From Lachnospiraceae bacterium (lineage in GTDB: Bacteria > Bacillota > Clostridia > Lachnospirales > Lachnospiraceae), in the NCBI GenBank assembly GCA_017430085.1, contig JAFRNR010000052.1:27561-91560 (forward strand): a stretch of 64,000 bases of DNA. Direction: 5' to 3'. Positions 44,261-53,059 of this stretch are shown piece by piece (position 1 is the stretch's first letter; every line of letters begins with the position of its first letter). Below the pieces are notes generated by a model. The model worked only from the letters and a program-made list of their open reading frames with translations. It made no database searches and was not told where the DNA came from. Both the position numbers and the translations under genes were made by a program.

Positions 44261-44467
44261 TCAGCCTTCCTTCGCCTGGAAATACTCGTTCAGCGCATTC
44301 ACCAGCTGCGTGCTGTCCATTCCGTGGACCATGCACGCTTCCTCGATGGACTCCATCTGCGAAGCGGGGCATCCCACGCAGTGCATCCCCGCGCCCATCA
44401 GAATGGCCGCGCAGCCGAAATCCTCCATCAGCAGTTCCCCGATCTGGGTATCTTTCGTCACTTCCAT
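44261..44467 (-). CDS. DUF1858 (redox-disulfide) domain protein
   Basis: 68-residue soluble protein of the DUF1858 family, whose domain sits alone or on hybrid-cluster proteins. It has the metal- or redox-like motif MGAGMHCVGCPAS with two cysteines three residues apart, followed by a helix (ESIEEACMVHG). GGGAGGTG precedes the ATG at 44467; the longer open frame to 44536 has no ribosome site. It probably participates in cysteine redox chemistry, but no partner is visible. Confidence 0.88.
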   Translation of the reverse strand: MEVTKDTQIGELLMEDFGCAAILMGAGMHCVGCPASQMESIEEACMVHGMDSTQLVNALNEYFQAKEG

Positions 44468-44548
44468 ATGCGTTTCACCTCCCGGATAGTTTTCGAATGC
44501 AGTATACTCCCTCTTTCCGGAAAAAACAAGAGGCAAACAGGGCTATTC

Positions 44549-44589
44549 GGGGACGGTTCCGGGTGGCAGTGCCATTAAGAACCGTCCCC
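44549..44589. repeat. Family B palindrome, enlarged copy
   Basis: GGGGACGGTTC (44549-44559) and GAACCGTCCCC (44579-44589) form a perfect 11-bp stem. CAGGG and CCCTG further out extend it imperfectly. Confidence 0.7.
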
Positions 44590-44677
44590 CAGTGGCCCTG
44601 TTTTTGAAAATGAACAGGTGACAGGCGGGGCTTTTTGTGTTAAGATACCGATAAAGTGTGTGAAAAAGGGGTTTGCC

Positions 44678-45220
44678 ATGCAGCGACATTTACCGCAGCG
44701 GCACAGGAGGCTGATCCGGAGGACCCGGCTGTTCGGGGCAGGGGTCATTTTTGTCGCGGGCGTGGTCTGCTTTTTCCTGTCGGACGTGATCCGGAAGGGG
44801 CTGCCGTATATTCTGGGCGCAATGCTGATCATCATCGCGGGGGATTATCTCTGGGAGGCGCTGAAGGATAAAAGCTACGACACGGAGGATACGGACGAGA
44901 TCGCAAACGCGATCATTTTCCTGATCCTGGCGGTGGTGGTGCTGCTGCGGCGGAACGATACGGACAACCTGATCGGCGCGGTCTGGGGCATCCTGGCGCT
45001 GCTGCTGGCGGCGCGGCACATCAGCCATTCGCTGTTCGGGCTGATCCATAAGGACGGCCGGGGGATCGGGCACATCATCCACATTCTGCAGGCGCTGCTC
45101 AGCATCGGCATCAGCGTCACGCTGCTGATGGATCCGCCGCATCACCTGAGTTTCCACGTGTACATCCTGGGCCTCGAACTGATAGACCTGGCGGTCCGGG
45201 TAACTTTTGACGAGATATAA
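44678..45220 (+). CDS. DUF308-like membrane protein
   Basis: 180 residues, basic N-terminus (RHLPQRHRRLIRRTRLFG) and about five to six membrane helices in hairpin pairs, the pattern of DUF308/HdeD-type small membrane proteins. The helices are separated by short loops such as RRNDTDNL and HKDGRGIGH. ATG 44678 is preceded by AAAGGGG. No catalytic motif. It is 27 bases from the HTH gene on the same strand, so they may be co-transcribed. Confidence 0.75.
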   Translation: MQRHLPQRHRRLIRRTRLFGAGVIFVAGVVCFFLSDVIRKGLPYILGAMLIIIAGDYLWEALKDKSYDTEDTDEIANAIIFLILAVVVLLRRNDTDNLIGAVWGILALLLAARHISHSLFGLIHKDGRGIGHIIHILQALLSIGISVTLLMDPPHHLSFHVYILGLELIDLAVRVTFDEI

Positions 45221-45247
45221 AGGCGGCGCGGCCGCGGAAGGAGTTTT

Positions 45248-45757
45248 ATGGGACGCGTATCGGTCAAGGAAAATAAAAACATGTACCAGCTGAAGCGGGA
45301 GGAACTGGGCCTGTCGCGCGAAAAGGCGTCGGAACTGCTGGAGGGGCTGTCCCCGGAGCGCATCGAGAAGATCGAGAGTGAAAAGAGCGTGCCGCATCCC
45401 GACGAAGTGCTGCTGATGGCGCGCGGCTACAAAGCCCCGGTGCTCTGCAATTATTTCTGCGCGCGCGAGTGCCCCATCGGCCAGACCCACGTGCCGGAGA
45501 TCGCCCCGCGCAGCCTGCCCCAGATCGTCCTGGAGATGCTGGCCTCGCTGAATGCGATGCAGCAGAAGCGTGACCGCCTGATCGAGATCACCTCCAACGG
45601 TCAGGTGGACGACGATGAAGTCCAGGACTTCGTCCGCATCCAGGACAACCTCGCCAAGATCTCCGAGACCGCCGAAGCCCTGCGCCTCTGGGCGGAACGC
45701 ATGCTCGCGGAGGGGAATATTAATATGGAACTATATGAGAGGTACAGGAACCCGTAG
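45248..45757 (+). CDS. XRE-family helix-turn-helix protein
   Basis: 169 residues. An HTH of the Cro/C1 type lies at about residues 12-50 (LKREELGLSREKASELLEGLSPERIEKIE), followed by PHPDEVLLMARGYKAP and a Cys-containing loop CNYFCAREC. The C-terminal half is helical and coiled-coil-like (LASLNAMQQKRDRLIEI, DNLAKISETAEALRLW), perhaps for dimer formation. AAGGAG before the ATG. It probably regulates local genes, possibly together with the membrane protein upstream. Confidence 0.85.
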   Translation: MGRVSVKENKNMYQLKREELGLSREKASELLEGLSPERIEKIESEKSVPHPDEVLLMARGYKAPVLCNYFCARECPIGQTHVPEIAPRSLPQIVLEMLASLNAMQQKRDRLIEITSNGQVDDDEVQDFVRIQDNLAKISETAEALRLWAERMLAEGNINMELYERYRNP

Positions 45758-45780
45758 GGGCCGCCGCCCCAACGGCCCGG
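45754..45780. repeat. Family A palindrome copy
   Basis: GTAGGGGCCG...CAACGGCCC, overlapping the stop of the HTH gene; its centre is altered. Confidence 0.65.
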
Positions 45781-45842
45781 CTGCAGGAGAGGTCCGCTGA
45801 AGCGTGCGCCGCGGCCTCATTTCCCCGAACGGGACAAAATAA

Positions 45843-45875
45843 CCGCCGGTATTTTTCTCCGGCGGCTCTTTTTTT
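45843..45875 (+). terminator. Rho-independent terminator
   Basis: Arms CCGCCGG / CCGGCGG, then a long T-run. A TATAAT at 45891-45896 follows and is the likely -10 for the SPFH gene. Confidence 0.8.
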
Positions 45876-45922
45876 ATGCGGCGGATGCGCTATAATGACG
45901 GCAAGAAAAGGAGGAACCAAAC

Positions 45923-46891
45923 ATGGAAAGAGTGATCATTGCAGTCATCGTCCTGATCGCCGGTATCGTCATAGGAAACATCTTGAAGGACCGCAACGGG
46001 ACCAAACGGAGCTTCACCCTTCCCGTGGCCGGGGCGGCCCTGGTGGCGGTCCTGCTGGTGGGCAGCGCCTGCTACACCTCGGTCCCCACGGGACACACGG
46101 GAGTGGTGACCACTTTCGGACGGGTGGAGAATTTCACCCTGGATGCCGGCATCCACCCCAAGCTGCCGTGGCAGAAGGTGGTGAACCTGGACAACCGGGT
46201 CCAGAAGGCGGCGGTGCAGCTGAGCTGCTTCTCCTCTGACATTCAGGAAGTGACCGTGGACTACACGCTGAACTACCAGATCAGCAAGGAGAACGCCATG
46301 ACGATCTACAGCACTATCGGGACGTCGTACTACGACACGGTGATCGTGCCGAACATCTCCGAATCGGTGAAGGTGAAGACGGCGCGCTATACGGCGGAGA
46401 ATCTGGTGTCCGCCCGCGATGAGCTGAACGCGGCGATCGAGCAGCTGCTCAGCGAGAAGCTGGCGCACTACAACATCGTGGTGGTCGGCACCTCCATCGA
46501 GAACATGGACTTCACGGACGCCTTCACCAACGCGGTGGAAGCCAAGCAGGTCGCGGCGCAGAACCGCCTGCAGGCGGAGATCGAGCAGGCGCAGAAGACC
46601 ATGGAGCAGAAGGCGCAGGCCGAACGGAACGTCATCGACGCCAACGCGGCCGCGGACGTCGCGAAGATCCAGGCGGAAGCCGACCTGGCGGTGACCAAGA
46701 TCCAGGCGGACGCCGCGGAATACGCGGGCCAGAAGGAAGCGGCCAAGAACAAGGCCATCTCCGAATGGCTCACCAAGGACCTGCTCACCTACTACTACGT
46801 TCAGCAGTGGAACGGCATCCTGCCCACCTACTACATGGGCAGCGAGAACGTCAGCACCATCGTGGGACTGGGCGGGGCGGACCCGCAGTAA
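45923..46891 (+). CDS. SPFH/prohibitin-family membrane protein
   Basis: 322 residues. An N-terminal membrane segment is followed by a second one (about 33-48, LPVAGAALVAVLLVGSA). The SPFH (band 7) domain spans about 50-230 with VPTGHTGVVTTFGRVENF, and then a long Ala/Glu/Gln coiled coil (AEIEQAQKTMEQKAQAERNV). Such proteins form oligomeric membrane scaffolds and often pair with FtsH-type proteases or an NfeD protein; neither is in the window. AAGGAGG precedes the ATG. It ends at a pair of hairpins shared with the facing gene. Confidence 0.92.
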   Translation: MERVIIAVIVLIAGIVIGNILKDRNGTKRSFTLPVAGAALVAVLLVGSACYTSVPTGHTGVVTTFGRVENFTLDAGIHPKLPWQKVVNLDNRVQKAAVQLSCFSSDIQEVTVDYTLNYQISKENAMTIYSTIGTSYYDTVIVPNISESVKVKTARYTAENLVSARDELNAAIEQLLSEKLAHYNIVVVGTSIENMDFTDAFTNAVEAKQVAAQNRLQAEIEQAQKTMEQKAQAERNVIDANAAADVAKIQAEADLAVTKIQADAAEYAGQKEAAKNKAISEWLTKDLLTYYYVQQWNGILPTYYMGSENVSTIVGLGGADPQ

Positions 46892-46895
46892 AAAA

Positions 46896-46962
46896 ACGGC
46901 AGGGCCCTGCCCTGCCGTCGGAACGGAAAAAGAGAGACGGCAGCGTTCCTGCCGTCTCTTTT
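46896..46962. terminator. Double hairpin terminator between convergent genes
   Basis: First stem ACGGCAGGGC / GCCCTGCCGT (46896-46918), with the T-run on the minus strand. Second stem AGAGACGGCAG / CTGCCGTCTCT (46933-46959) has runs on both sides. The first is therefore mainly for the minus-strand gene, and the second serves both. Confidence 0.85.
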
Positions 46963-46965
46963 CTG

Positions 46966-47802
46966 TTACCGGGAAAAAACGATCTGCCCCCGGGCTTCGG
47001 GATCGTCCATGATGATCCGGCCGGCTTCGGGGAGCGTGATCCGGCCGCTCCGGGGGTTCTTGATGCTGTCCACCGGCGTCGTGATCTCCGCCTCCACGTC
47101 GGATCTTTCGAAGGCGAGGTCCGCCTGCTCCATGCGGCAGCGGATCAGCCGGAGGCCCCGGCAGTAGCACAGCGGCTGCGTCCCGATGAGGGTGCAGTTC
47201 TCGAAGGTCACGTTTTCGCAGTACCAGGCGAGATATTCCCCGCGGATCACGCTGTCTTTGACCAGGACGTTCCGCGCGTGCCAGAAGGCGTCCTTCGTGT
47301 CGAACGAGCAGTCCGAGAACACGGCGTCCGAAATGTACTGGAACGAATATTTGCCGTGCAGGGACACGTGATCGAAGCGCAGGCGCTCCGCGCGCATCAT
47401 GAAATATTCGCCCGCCGCGCGGCAGTCTTTCATGCGGATCCCGCGGACGGACCATCCGAACTCCGGGGAATCGATGTCGCATCCTTCCAGGGTCACGTCC
47501 GAGCATTCCCGGAGCGCTTTGATCCCGTGCAGCCGGGTGTCCGCGATCTCCACGTCGTCGGAGTACCAGAGGGCGGCGCGGCAGTTCTCCGTCATTTCGC
47601 AGCCGCGGATGCTGACGTGCCGGTCGTGCCAGAACGGGTAGCGCAGATTAAAGAAACTGTCGCGCACGGTGATGTTCCGGCTTTCCTTCAGCGCGCTTTC
47701 CCCGTCGGCGGGGCCGTCAAAGCGGCAGCGGGCCAGTTCCGCACCGTCGGTCCCGTACAGCGCGCGCTCTTCGTCAAAAGTTCTGTCCTGTATCGTTATC
47801 AC
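46966..47802 (-). CDS. DUF3737 family protein
   Basis: 278 residues starting at a GTG (47802) with AAAGGAAA seven bases upstream; the longer open frame to 48003 has no ribosome site and overlaps the neighbouring gene. The protein is a series of short repeats such as SRNITVRDSFFNLRYPFWHD, CRAALWYSDDVEIADTRLHG and CENVTFENCTLIGTQPLCY, the right-handed beta-helix pattern of DUF3737. No active-site residues are known. It belongs to the minus-strand group after the flavoprotein. Confidence 0.9.
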   Translation of the reverse strand: MITIQDRTFDEERALYGTDGAELARCRFDGPADGESALKESRNITVRDSFFNLRYPFWHDRHVSIRGCEMTENCRAALWYSDDVEIADTRLHGIKALRECSDVTLEGCDIDSPEFGWSVRGIRMKDCRAAGEYFMMRAERLRFDHVSLHGKYSFQYISDAVFSDCSFDTKDAFWHARNVLVKDSVIRGEYLAWYCENVTFENCTLIGTQPLCYCRGLRLIRCRMEQADLAFERSDVEAEITTPVDSIKNPRSGRITLPEAGRIIMDDPEARGQIVFSR

Positions 47803-47899
47803 GTGTCTGTTTCCTTTACTGTCGGATCGTCCCGCAAAAAATCCAGCGTGATGCTGGATCCGGAACTTATGCGGAGGCCCGGAACGGGCTCCGGTTTCT

Positions 47900-48487
47900 T
47901 CATACGCCCCACTTCGTGCAGATCTCCCGGGCGAACAGGGCGGCCCGGATCTCTTTGCCGTGATCCATGAATTCCGTATCATAGCCGAGATGGCGTTCGG
48001 CAAGCATGCCCCGGTAAAGCAGCTGCGAGTGCTTTGCGTAGCGCTTCATGCCTTCAGTCCACAGATCGGCGCCTTTATCCGGCGGATAGCCGCAGGTAGT
48101 GATCAGGGCGAGTTCCTTGCCGGCCCAGAGGGCGGGGCCTTTCTCCGTGCCGTAGTATTTGTTCATGCCGTAGACCAGGCGGTCCAGGACGGCTTTCATG
48201 GGCGGGGTACAGTACCAGGAGTAGATCGGGGTGGCGAGGACCAGGACGTCGCAGGCCAGGACGGCGCGGAAGATGCGCCCCATGTCGTCGTCCTGCGGAC
48301 AGCCGAAGTCCGCCCAGTCCTGCTGGCAGGTGCGGCAGGCCAGACAGGGGCGCAGGTCCATGTCGATCAGGTCGAACTGCGTGACCTTGCAGCCCAGCTG
48401 CTCCGCCTCCTCTTTAAAGACGCGGGCCAGCTGCCAGGTGTTGCCGCCCTTGCGGGGGCTGCCCAGGAGCAGGCAAATGTTCCTCAT
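47900..48487 (-). CDS. Flavodoxin-like NAD(P)H-dependent oxidoreductase
   Basis: 195-residue flavodoxin-fold reductase. Phosphate loop LLGSPRKGGNTWQLA, the cysteine cluster CLACRTCQQ...FGC near residue 48, and TPIYSWYCTPPMKAVLDR at the flavin. GGGAGG is the ribosome site. It lies 13 bases after the carboxypeptidase gene. The electron acceptor is unknown; related proteins reduce quinones or chromate. Confidence 0.9.
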   Translation of the reverse strand: MRNICLLLGSPRKGGNTWQLARVFKEEAEQLGCKVTQFDLIDMDLRPCLACRTCQQDWADFGCPQDDDMGRIFRAVLACDVLVLATPIYSWYCTPPMKAVLDRLVYGMNKYYGTEKGPALWAGKELALITTCGYPPDKGADLWTEGMKRYAKHSQLLYRGMLAERHLGYDTEFMDHGKEIRAALFAREICTKWGV

Positions 48488-48500
48488 GCCGCGCCTCCCG

Positions 48501-49864
48501 TTATTCCGCGATGCGGTTCAGCGCCCGCCGCGCCTGCTCCTGCCGGCGCTTCCGCTGCCGGAACAGCCGCCGGATGAACAGGACGATGAGCAGCAGGATG
48601 ACCAGCACCACCACGCCGCCGCCGATCAGGATCCAGTAGATGAGCGGCAGCCCCAGATACACGCGCCGCAGGATCTCCTTGCGGCTGGGCTCCACGCGCA
48701 CCACCGGCTCCAGATGGATGCGCTCCTCGACAGGCATCGCGCTCAGCCGGATGCGCCCCACCTCCTGGTCGCCCAGGTAGTAGATGCGGGCCGCCAGTGC
48801 GCTGTCCTCCTCCGTGCCGCCCATCAGGATGACCTCGCTGCGCAGGTCGGAGAGGCTCATGCCGGCCGGGAGCGTGCACCAGGAATCGGACGAGCTGGTC
48901 AGGCGCAGCAGGTCGTCATCCAGGAAATCGTCCTCTTTGTTCTGCTGGATGCTTTCCGCGCTGCTCAGGCTCAGGCACTGGAAGTTCTGGAAGCCGTAAT
49001 TGAACAGGGCCACGCTGTCCTCGCCGGTGGCTTTGGAACTCGGGTCGCGCATGACGACGCAGATCAGGTCCAGGTCGCCCTGCTTCGCGTAAGTGACCAG
49101 CGTGTTGCCGGCCTCGGGCGTGTAGCCGGTCTTGCCGGCCACGGCGTAGGGGTATTTCATCTCCTCCGCATTGGAGAGGAGCGGGTGCTTCATACGGAGA
49201 TAGGTGGTCTCACTGTGTTTGTTGGTGGGGGGGATCTCCCAACGCTCAGTGCCCATGATGGTCTTCAGTACGTCATATTTCATGGCTTCGCGCATGATCA
49301 GGGCCAGGTCGTAGGCGCAGGTGTAATGCTCGGGATTGTAGTAGCCGTGCGCGTTGGAGAAGTGCGAATTGACGGCGCCGAGTTCGTACGCGCGGAGCGT
49401 CATCAGCGCGGCGAAGCTCTCCAGCGAGCCGGAGATGTGCTCGCCCAGCGCCTGCGCGACCTCGTTGGCCGAGGAGACCATCATGCCGTACAGACATTCC
49501 TCCACGGTCATGACCTCGCCCTCGGTGCGCGCGATGGTGCTGCTGTCCGCCGGGATCTCATGCGTGGCGCGGTAGGAGAACGTGACGCTGTCCTCCAGCT
49601 GGCAGTTCTCCATGTCAGCAGCGCCGTCAGGATCTTGGTGGTGCTGGCGGGATAGGCCCGCTCGCGGGCGTTTTTCTCATAGAGGATGGTCCCGGACTTG
49701 AGCTCCATCAGGATGGCGAATTCCGCCTGGATCTCCGGCGCCTCCGGCAGGGTCATCGCATCCGCCAGCCGGATGGGGGCGTTCGCGGCGTGCGCGACCG
49801 GAAGAAGGGCTCCCGCCAGAAGCAGGAACCCTAAAAGGAAGGACAGCAGACGCCGCCGCTTCAT
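48501..49864 (-). pseudogene. dacF: D-alanyl-D-alanine carboxypeptidase, split by a frameshift
   Basis: Penicillin-binding protein of the S11 family that trims the pentapeptide of peptidoglycan. Its start is at 49864 (ATG) and it reads through the signal peptide and PASTTKILTALL (the SxxK motif), after which the frame is lost around 49613-49616. The remaining protein continues in the next frame from MENCQLEDS, with the SxN motif (VSSANEVAQ) and KTG motif (AGKTGYTPE) and a C-terminal membrane segment (about 48560-48640). Restoring one base makes a single normal protein. No homopolymer marks the site. Either a recent mutation or a sequencing error; the catalytic motifs are otherwise intact. Confidence 0.85.
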
Positions 49865-51204
49865 TTATTGCTGCGGCGCCAGATGTGCATGGCTTCCGCA
49901 GAACGGATCAGTTCCTCGCGGAACTGGGGATGCGCAATAGAGATCAGCGCCTCGGCCCGCTCCCAGGTGGAGAGGCCTTTCAGGTTCACGCAGCCATACT
50001 CCGTGACCACGTACATCACGTTGGGCCGCGCGTCGGTCACGACGGTGCCCTCCGCCAGCGTGGGCAGGATGCGGGACTGCAGGTTGCCCTTCTTGTCGGT
50101 GAACGTAGAGGACAGGCAGATGAAGCTCTTGCCGCCCTTCGACAGGTACGCGCCCAGCACGAAATCCAGCTGGCCGCCGGCGCCCGAAATGTGCCGCAGT
50201 CCGGAGCTTTCCGAGGCCACCTGGCAGAAGAGGTCGACGTTGACCGCGTTGTTGATGGAGATGAAGTTGTCGATCTGGGCAATGACCCGGTCGTCGTTGG
50301 TGTAATTCACCGGCGCTGCCATCAGTTCGGGGTTGCTGTCCAGGTAATCGTACATTTTCTGCGTGCCGGCGCCGAAGGCGTAGACCTGGCGGCCCCGGTC
50401 GATATTCTTCTTACTGCCGGTGATCTTGCCGGCCATGGCCATGTCCACGAACGCGTCCACGTACATTTCCGTGTGCACGCCCAGATCCTTCAGATCAGAC
50501 TCCGCGATCATGGCCCCGACGGTGTTCGGCATGCCGCCGATGCCCAGCTGCAGGCACGCGCCGTCCGGGATCTGCTCCACGATGAGCTTGGCGACCGCGA
50601 CGTCCACGTCCGTCGGCGCGCCGCCCGACGGGATCTGCCCCAGCGGCGGGTTGTTGCCTTCCACGACGGCATCGACCTTGGAAATATGGACCTCCGCCTC
50701 CGTGGTGCCGATGCAGCGCGGCATGTTCTGATTGACTTCCACGATCACGTATTTCGCCGTTTCGCAGACCGCGGCCAGGTGCGACGCGTTCGGCCCGAAG
50801 CTGAAATACCCGTGGCGGTCCATCGGCGCGACCTGGATCATGGCGACGTCCGGCGGCGCGATGTGCTCGCGGTAGTACCGCGGCAGCTCGGAGTAGCGCA
50901 GGGGATTGTAGAACGCGAAGCCCTTGTCTACCGCGCGGCGCTCCAGCCCGCCCATATGCCAGGAGTTCCAGCACATGTGCTTCCCGGCGTCCGGCACCTT
51001 GAACACGGCCGGCTCCCACAGGGCGATGCCGCCCCGGAATTTTATGTCTTCCAGCTCCGGCAGGCGGGCGGCCAGCGCTTCGTCCAGCGCCACGGGATGG
51101 CCCGTGACCCAGCCGTAGTCCACCCAGTCGCCGGATTTGACGACCTTCACCGCCTCTTCGGCGCTCGTTAATTTCTGCTGATACATTTCTGCCCAGTTCT
51201 GCAT
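49861..51204 (-). CDS. but: Butyryl-CoA:acetate CoA-transferase
   Basis: CoA-transferase of 447 residues that passes CoA from butyryl-CoA to acetate, releasing butyrate. Family-I-type signatures: [16 protein letters not shown] near the N-terminus, [19 protein letters not shown] in the middle, and [26 protein letters not shown], which matches the butyryl type; the catalytic glutamate is expected near [15 protein letters not shown] precedes the ATG. The ATGA overlap joins it to the carboxypeptidase gene. The closely related 4-hydroxybutyrate or succinyl enzymes cannot be fully excluded by eye. Confidence 0.88.
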   Translation of the reverse strand: MQNWAEMYQQKLTSAEEAVKVVKSGDWVDYGWVTGHPVALDEALAARLPELEDIKFRGGIALWEPAVFKVPDAGKHMCWNSWHMGGLERRAVDKGFAFYNPLRYSELPRYYREHIAPPDVAMIQVAPMDRHGYFSFGPNASHLAAVCETAKYVIVEVNQNMPRCIGTTEAEVHISKVDAVVEGNNPPLGQIPSGGAPTDVDVAVAKLIVEQIPDGACLQLGIGGMPNTVGAMIAESDLKDLGVHTEMYVDAFVDMAMAGKITGSKKNIDRGRQVYAFGAGTQKMYDYLDSNPELMAAPVNYTNDDRVIAQIDNFISINNAVNVDLFCQVASESSGLRHISGAGGQLDFVLGAYLSKGGKSFICLSSTFTDKKGNLQSRILPTLAEGTVVTDARPNVMYVVTEYGCVNLKGLSTWERAEALISIAHPQFREELIRSAEAMHIWRRSNK

Positions 51205-51230
51205 AACGGTCCTCCTTGTGCTTTGCTACA

Positions 51231-51259
51231 ATTATAACGGCGCGCCGGAAAAAAAACAA
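51231..51259 (-). promoter_or_regulatory. Promoter of the CoA-transferase operon
   Basis: On the minus strand TTGTTT, 17 bases, TATAAT, about 25 bases before the ATG at 51204. Confidence 0.6.
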
Positions 51260-51285
51260 GAATAATTCAATCCGCGGCGGAAAGA

Positions 51286-51314
51286 TTGACTTTGCGGCCT
51301 TTTCTGTCTATAAT
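51286..51314 (+). promoter_or_regulatory. Promoter of the transglutaminase-like lipoprotein
   Basis: TTGACT (51286-51291), 17 bases, TATAAT (51309-51314). A leader hairpin AATGCCG / CGGCATT lies just before the ATG. Confidence 0.75.
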
Positions 51315-51355
51315 GTGGATAATGCCGTAATTCCGGCATTTAATATGGTGTCATC

Positions 51356-53044
51356 ATGAAGAAAATTATTGCCCTGCTATCCATCCTGTTTGCGATCTGC
51401 CTGACCCTCGCCGCGTGCGGAGGTCCGGTTAACGTGGAAGCGGAGACCCTGGGCGATCCCGTTTACGTCAAGGCGCAGACGCCCGAGGAGACCGCGGCTA
51501 TCCCGACGGAAACGGAAGCGCCGACGACCCCGGACGCCACGGAGCCTTCCTCCGGAACGGACCCGTCCACGGAAGAGCCCACCGAAACGGCTGCGGACCA
51601 GAAGACCCGCATCGGCTTCGTGAAGGAAAACGGCAAGTGGTATTACTATGCGGAGGAAGGCGTCCGCTACACCGGCTGGCTGCAGACCGAAGCCGGCTAC
51701 ATGTATTTTGACGAAGCCCGCCGGGAAGGCCTTTCCCGCATCGACGGCGTGTTCTATTACTTTAAGGACGGCATCATGCAGACCGGCCGCCACCGCGTGC
51801 GCGGCACCGTCATGGAATTCGACGAAGTCACCGGCCGCCGCGTCGGCGACCCGGAACCTACCGCAGCCACGGAGAGCCCCGAGGAAACGACGGGCGGCCT
51901 TGTCCCGCTGCACGGCGCAGTGAACGGCAAACTGTACGATCACGGCGTCCTCGTCACCGGCCTCCGGGAGATCGACGGCGCGTGGTATTATGCGGACGCC
52001 TCCGGCAACGTCCTGACCGGCAAATACCTGATGAACGGCAGCTGGTACTTGTTCTGCTCGGACGGCCGCCGCGGCGAAGGCTTCTTTGAAGACGGCGGCG
52101 ACTGGTACTATGCGGAGGACACGGGCGCGCTGAAAGGCGGCTTCGTCCCCGTGGACGGCTCGCTCCGCTATTTCGACACCGGCAGCTTCAAGATGGTGCG
52201 CAATACCACCGTCGGGATCTACCGGATCGACGGCAGCGGCATCTGCCACCGCGACGCAGCGGAGGTCACGGACGCCAATCTGGACGCCTACGTGGACTCC
52301 ATCCTGGCCGCGTACGGCCGCTCGCCGCGCAATATCTACGATTACGTCTCCCAGAACTACGCCTACACGGTCATGGGCTGGGATTCGGTCCGCAACCTGG
52401 CCATCCACATGTTCAATACCGGCTACGGCTCCTGCCTGAACTTCTGCGCCATCACCGAAATGCTGCTCAACCACGCGGGCTACGCCACCCAGTGGGTGCG
52501 CGGCGAGCTGGGCCATTACTGGCTGCTCGTGGAAATGTCGCCGGGCGTCTGGCGCCACATGGACACCATGCGAAAAAACTACAACGTCTACAACCTGACC
52601 GACGCGGAACTGCTCGCCAAGCACGATAACCCCTACGACGTAAACTTCCACTGGGATACATCGCAGTGGACCAGCACGACCACCACCGGCCGCGGCGACG
52701 GCCCGCGGGCGACGGATCCCACCGCCGCCCCGGAGACCACGGCAGAGCCGACAACGGAAGAGCCGACGACGGAAGAGCCGACCACCGAAGAACCGACGAC
52801 GGAAGAACCGACCACCGAAGAACCGACCACGGAGGAACCTACGGAAGCACCCACCGAGGCGCCTACGGAAGCGCCTACCGAGGCCCCCACCGAGGCCCCT
52901 ACCGAGGCCCCCACCGAGCCTCCCACCGAAGCGCCCACCGACCCTGCAACGGAAGCCCCCACCGAAGCGCCCGCCACCGAAGCCCCGCCGGAAGAGACCT
53001 CTCCCGCGGAAACGGAAGGCGCGGAGGAGACCGATACCCCCTAA
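51356..53044 (+). CDS. Lipoprotein with wall-binding repeats and transglutaminase-like core
   Basis: 562-residue lipoprotein, lipobox TLAACGG near residue 19. After a Thr/Glu/Pro linker come choline-binding-like repeats (GKWYYYAEEGVRYTGWLQTEAGYMYFD, DGAWYYADASGNVLTGKYL). A transglutaminase-like domain follows with Cys360 (GYGSCLNFC), His387 (GHYWLLVE) and Asp403 (RHMDT), a complete triad. The C-terminus is a run of TTEEP and TEAP repeats. Such a protein may process or cross-link wall peptides or capture surface ligands. The ribosome site is weak, so the leader may matter for its expression. A second lipoprotein follows after 15 bases. Confidence 0.85.
   Translation: MKKIIALLSILFAICLTLAACGGPVNVEAETLGDPVYVKAQTPEETAAIPTETEAPTTPDATEPSSGTDPSTEEPTETAADQKTRIGFVKENGKWYYYAEEGVRYTGWLQTEAGYMYFDEARREGLSRIDGVFYYFKDGIMQTGRHRVRGTVMEFDEVTGRRVGDPEPTAATESPEETTGGLVPLHGAVNGKLYDHGVLVTGLREIDGAWYYADASGNVLTGKYLMNGSWYLFCSDGRRGEGFFEDGGDWYYAEDTGALKGGFVPVDGSLRYFDTGSFKMVRNTTVGIYRIDGSGICHRDAAEVTDANLDAYVDSILAAYGRSPRNIYDYVSQNYAYTVMGWDSVRNLAIHMFNTGYGSCLNFCAITEMLLNHAGYATQWVRGELGHYWLLVEMSPGVWRHMDTMRKNYNVYNLTDAELLAKHDNPYDVNFHWDTSQWTSTTTTGRGDGPRATDPTAAPETTAEPTTEEPTTEEPTTEEPTTEEPTTEEPTTEEPTEAPTEAPTEAPTEAPTEAPTEAPTEPPTEAPTDPATEAPTEAPATEAPPEETSPAETEGAEETDTP
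52751..52972 (+). repeat. Tandem coding repeats (TTEEP, then TEAP)
   Basis: Six units of 15 bases (TTEEP) at 52751-52840, then about eleven units of 12 bases, mostly TEAP. Codons alternate ACG/ACC and GAA/GAG, so the units are similar but not identical. The tract is within a surface-protein stalk. Confidence 0.8.
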
Positions 53045-53059
53045 GGAGCGATCATCCGC

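Noticed and set aside
52751..52972. Tandem repeats as a possible CRISPR or replication site
   Set aside because: They keep one reading frame as TTEEP and TEAP, so they are a protein stalk.
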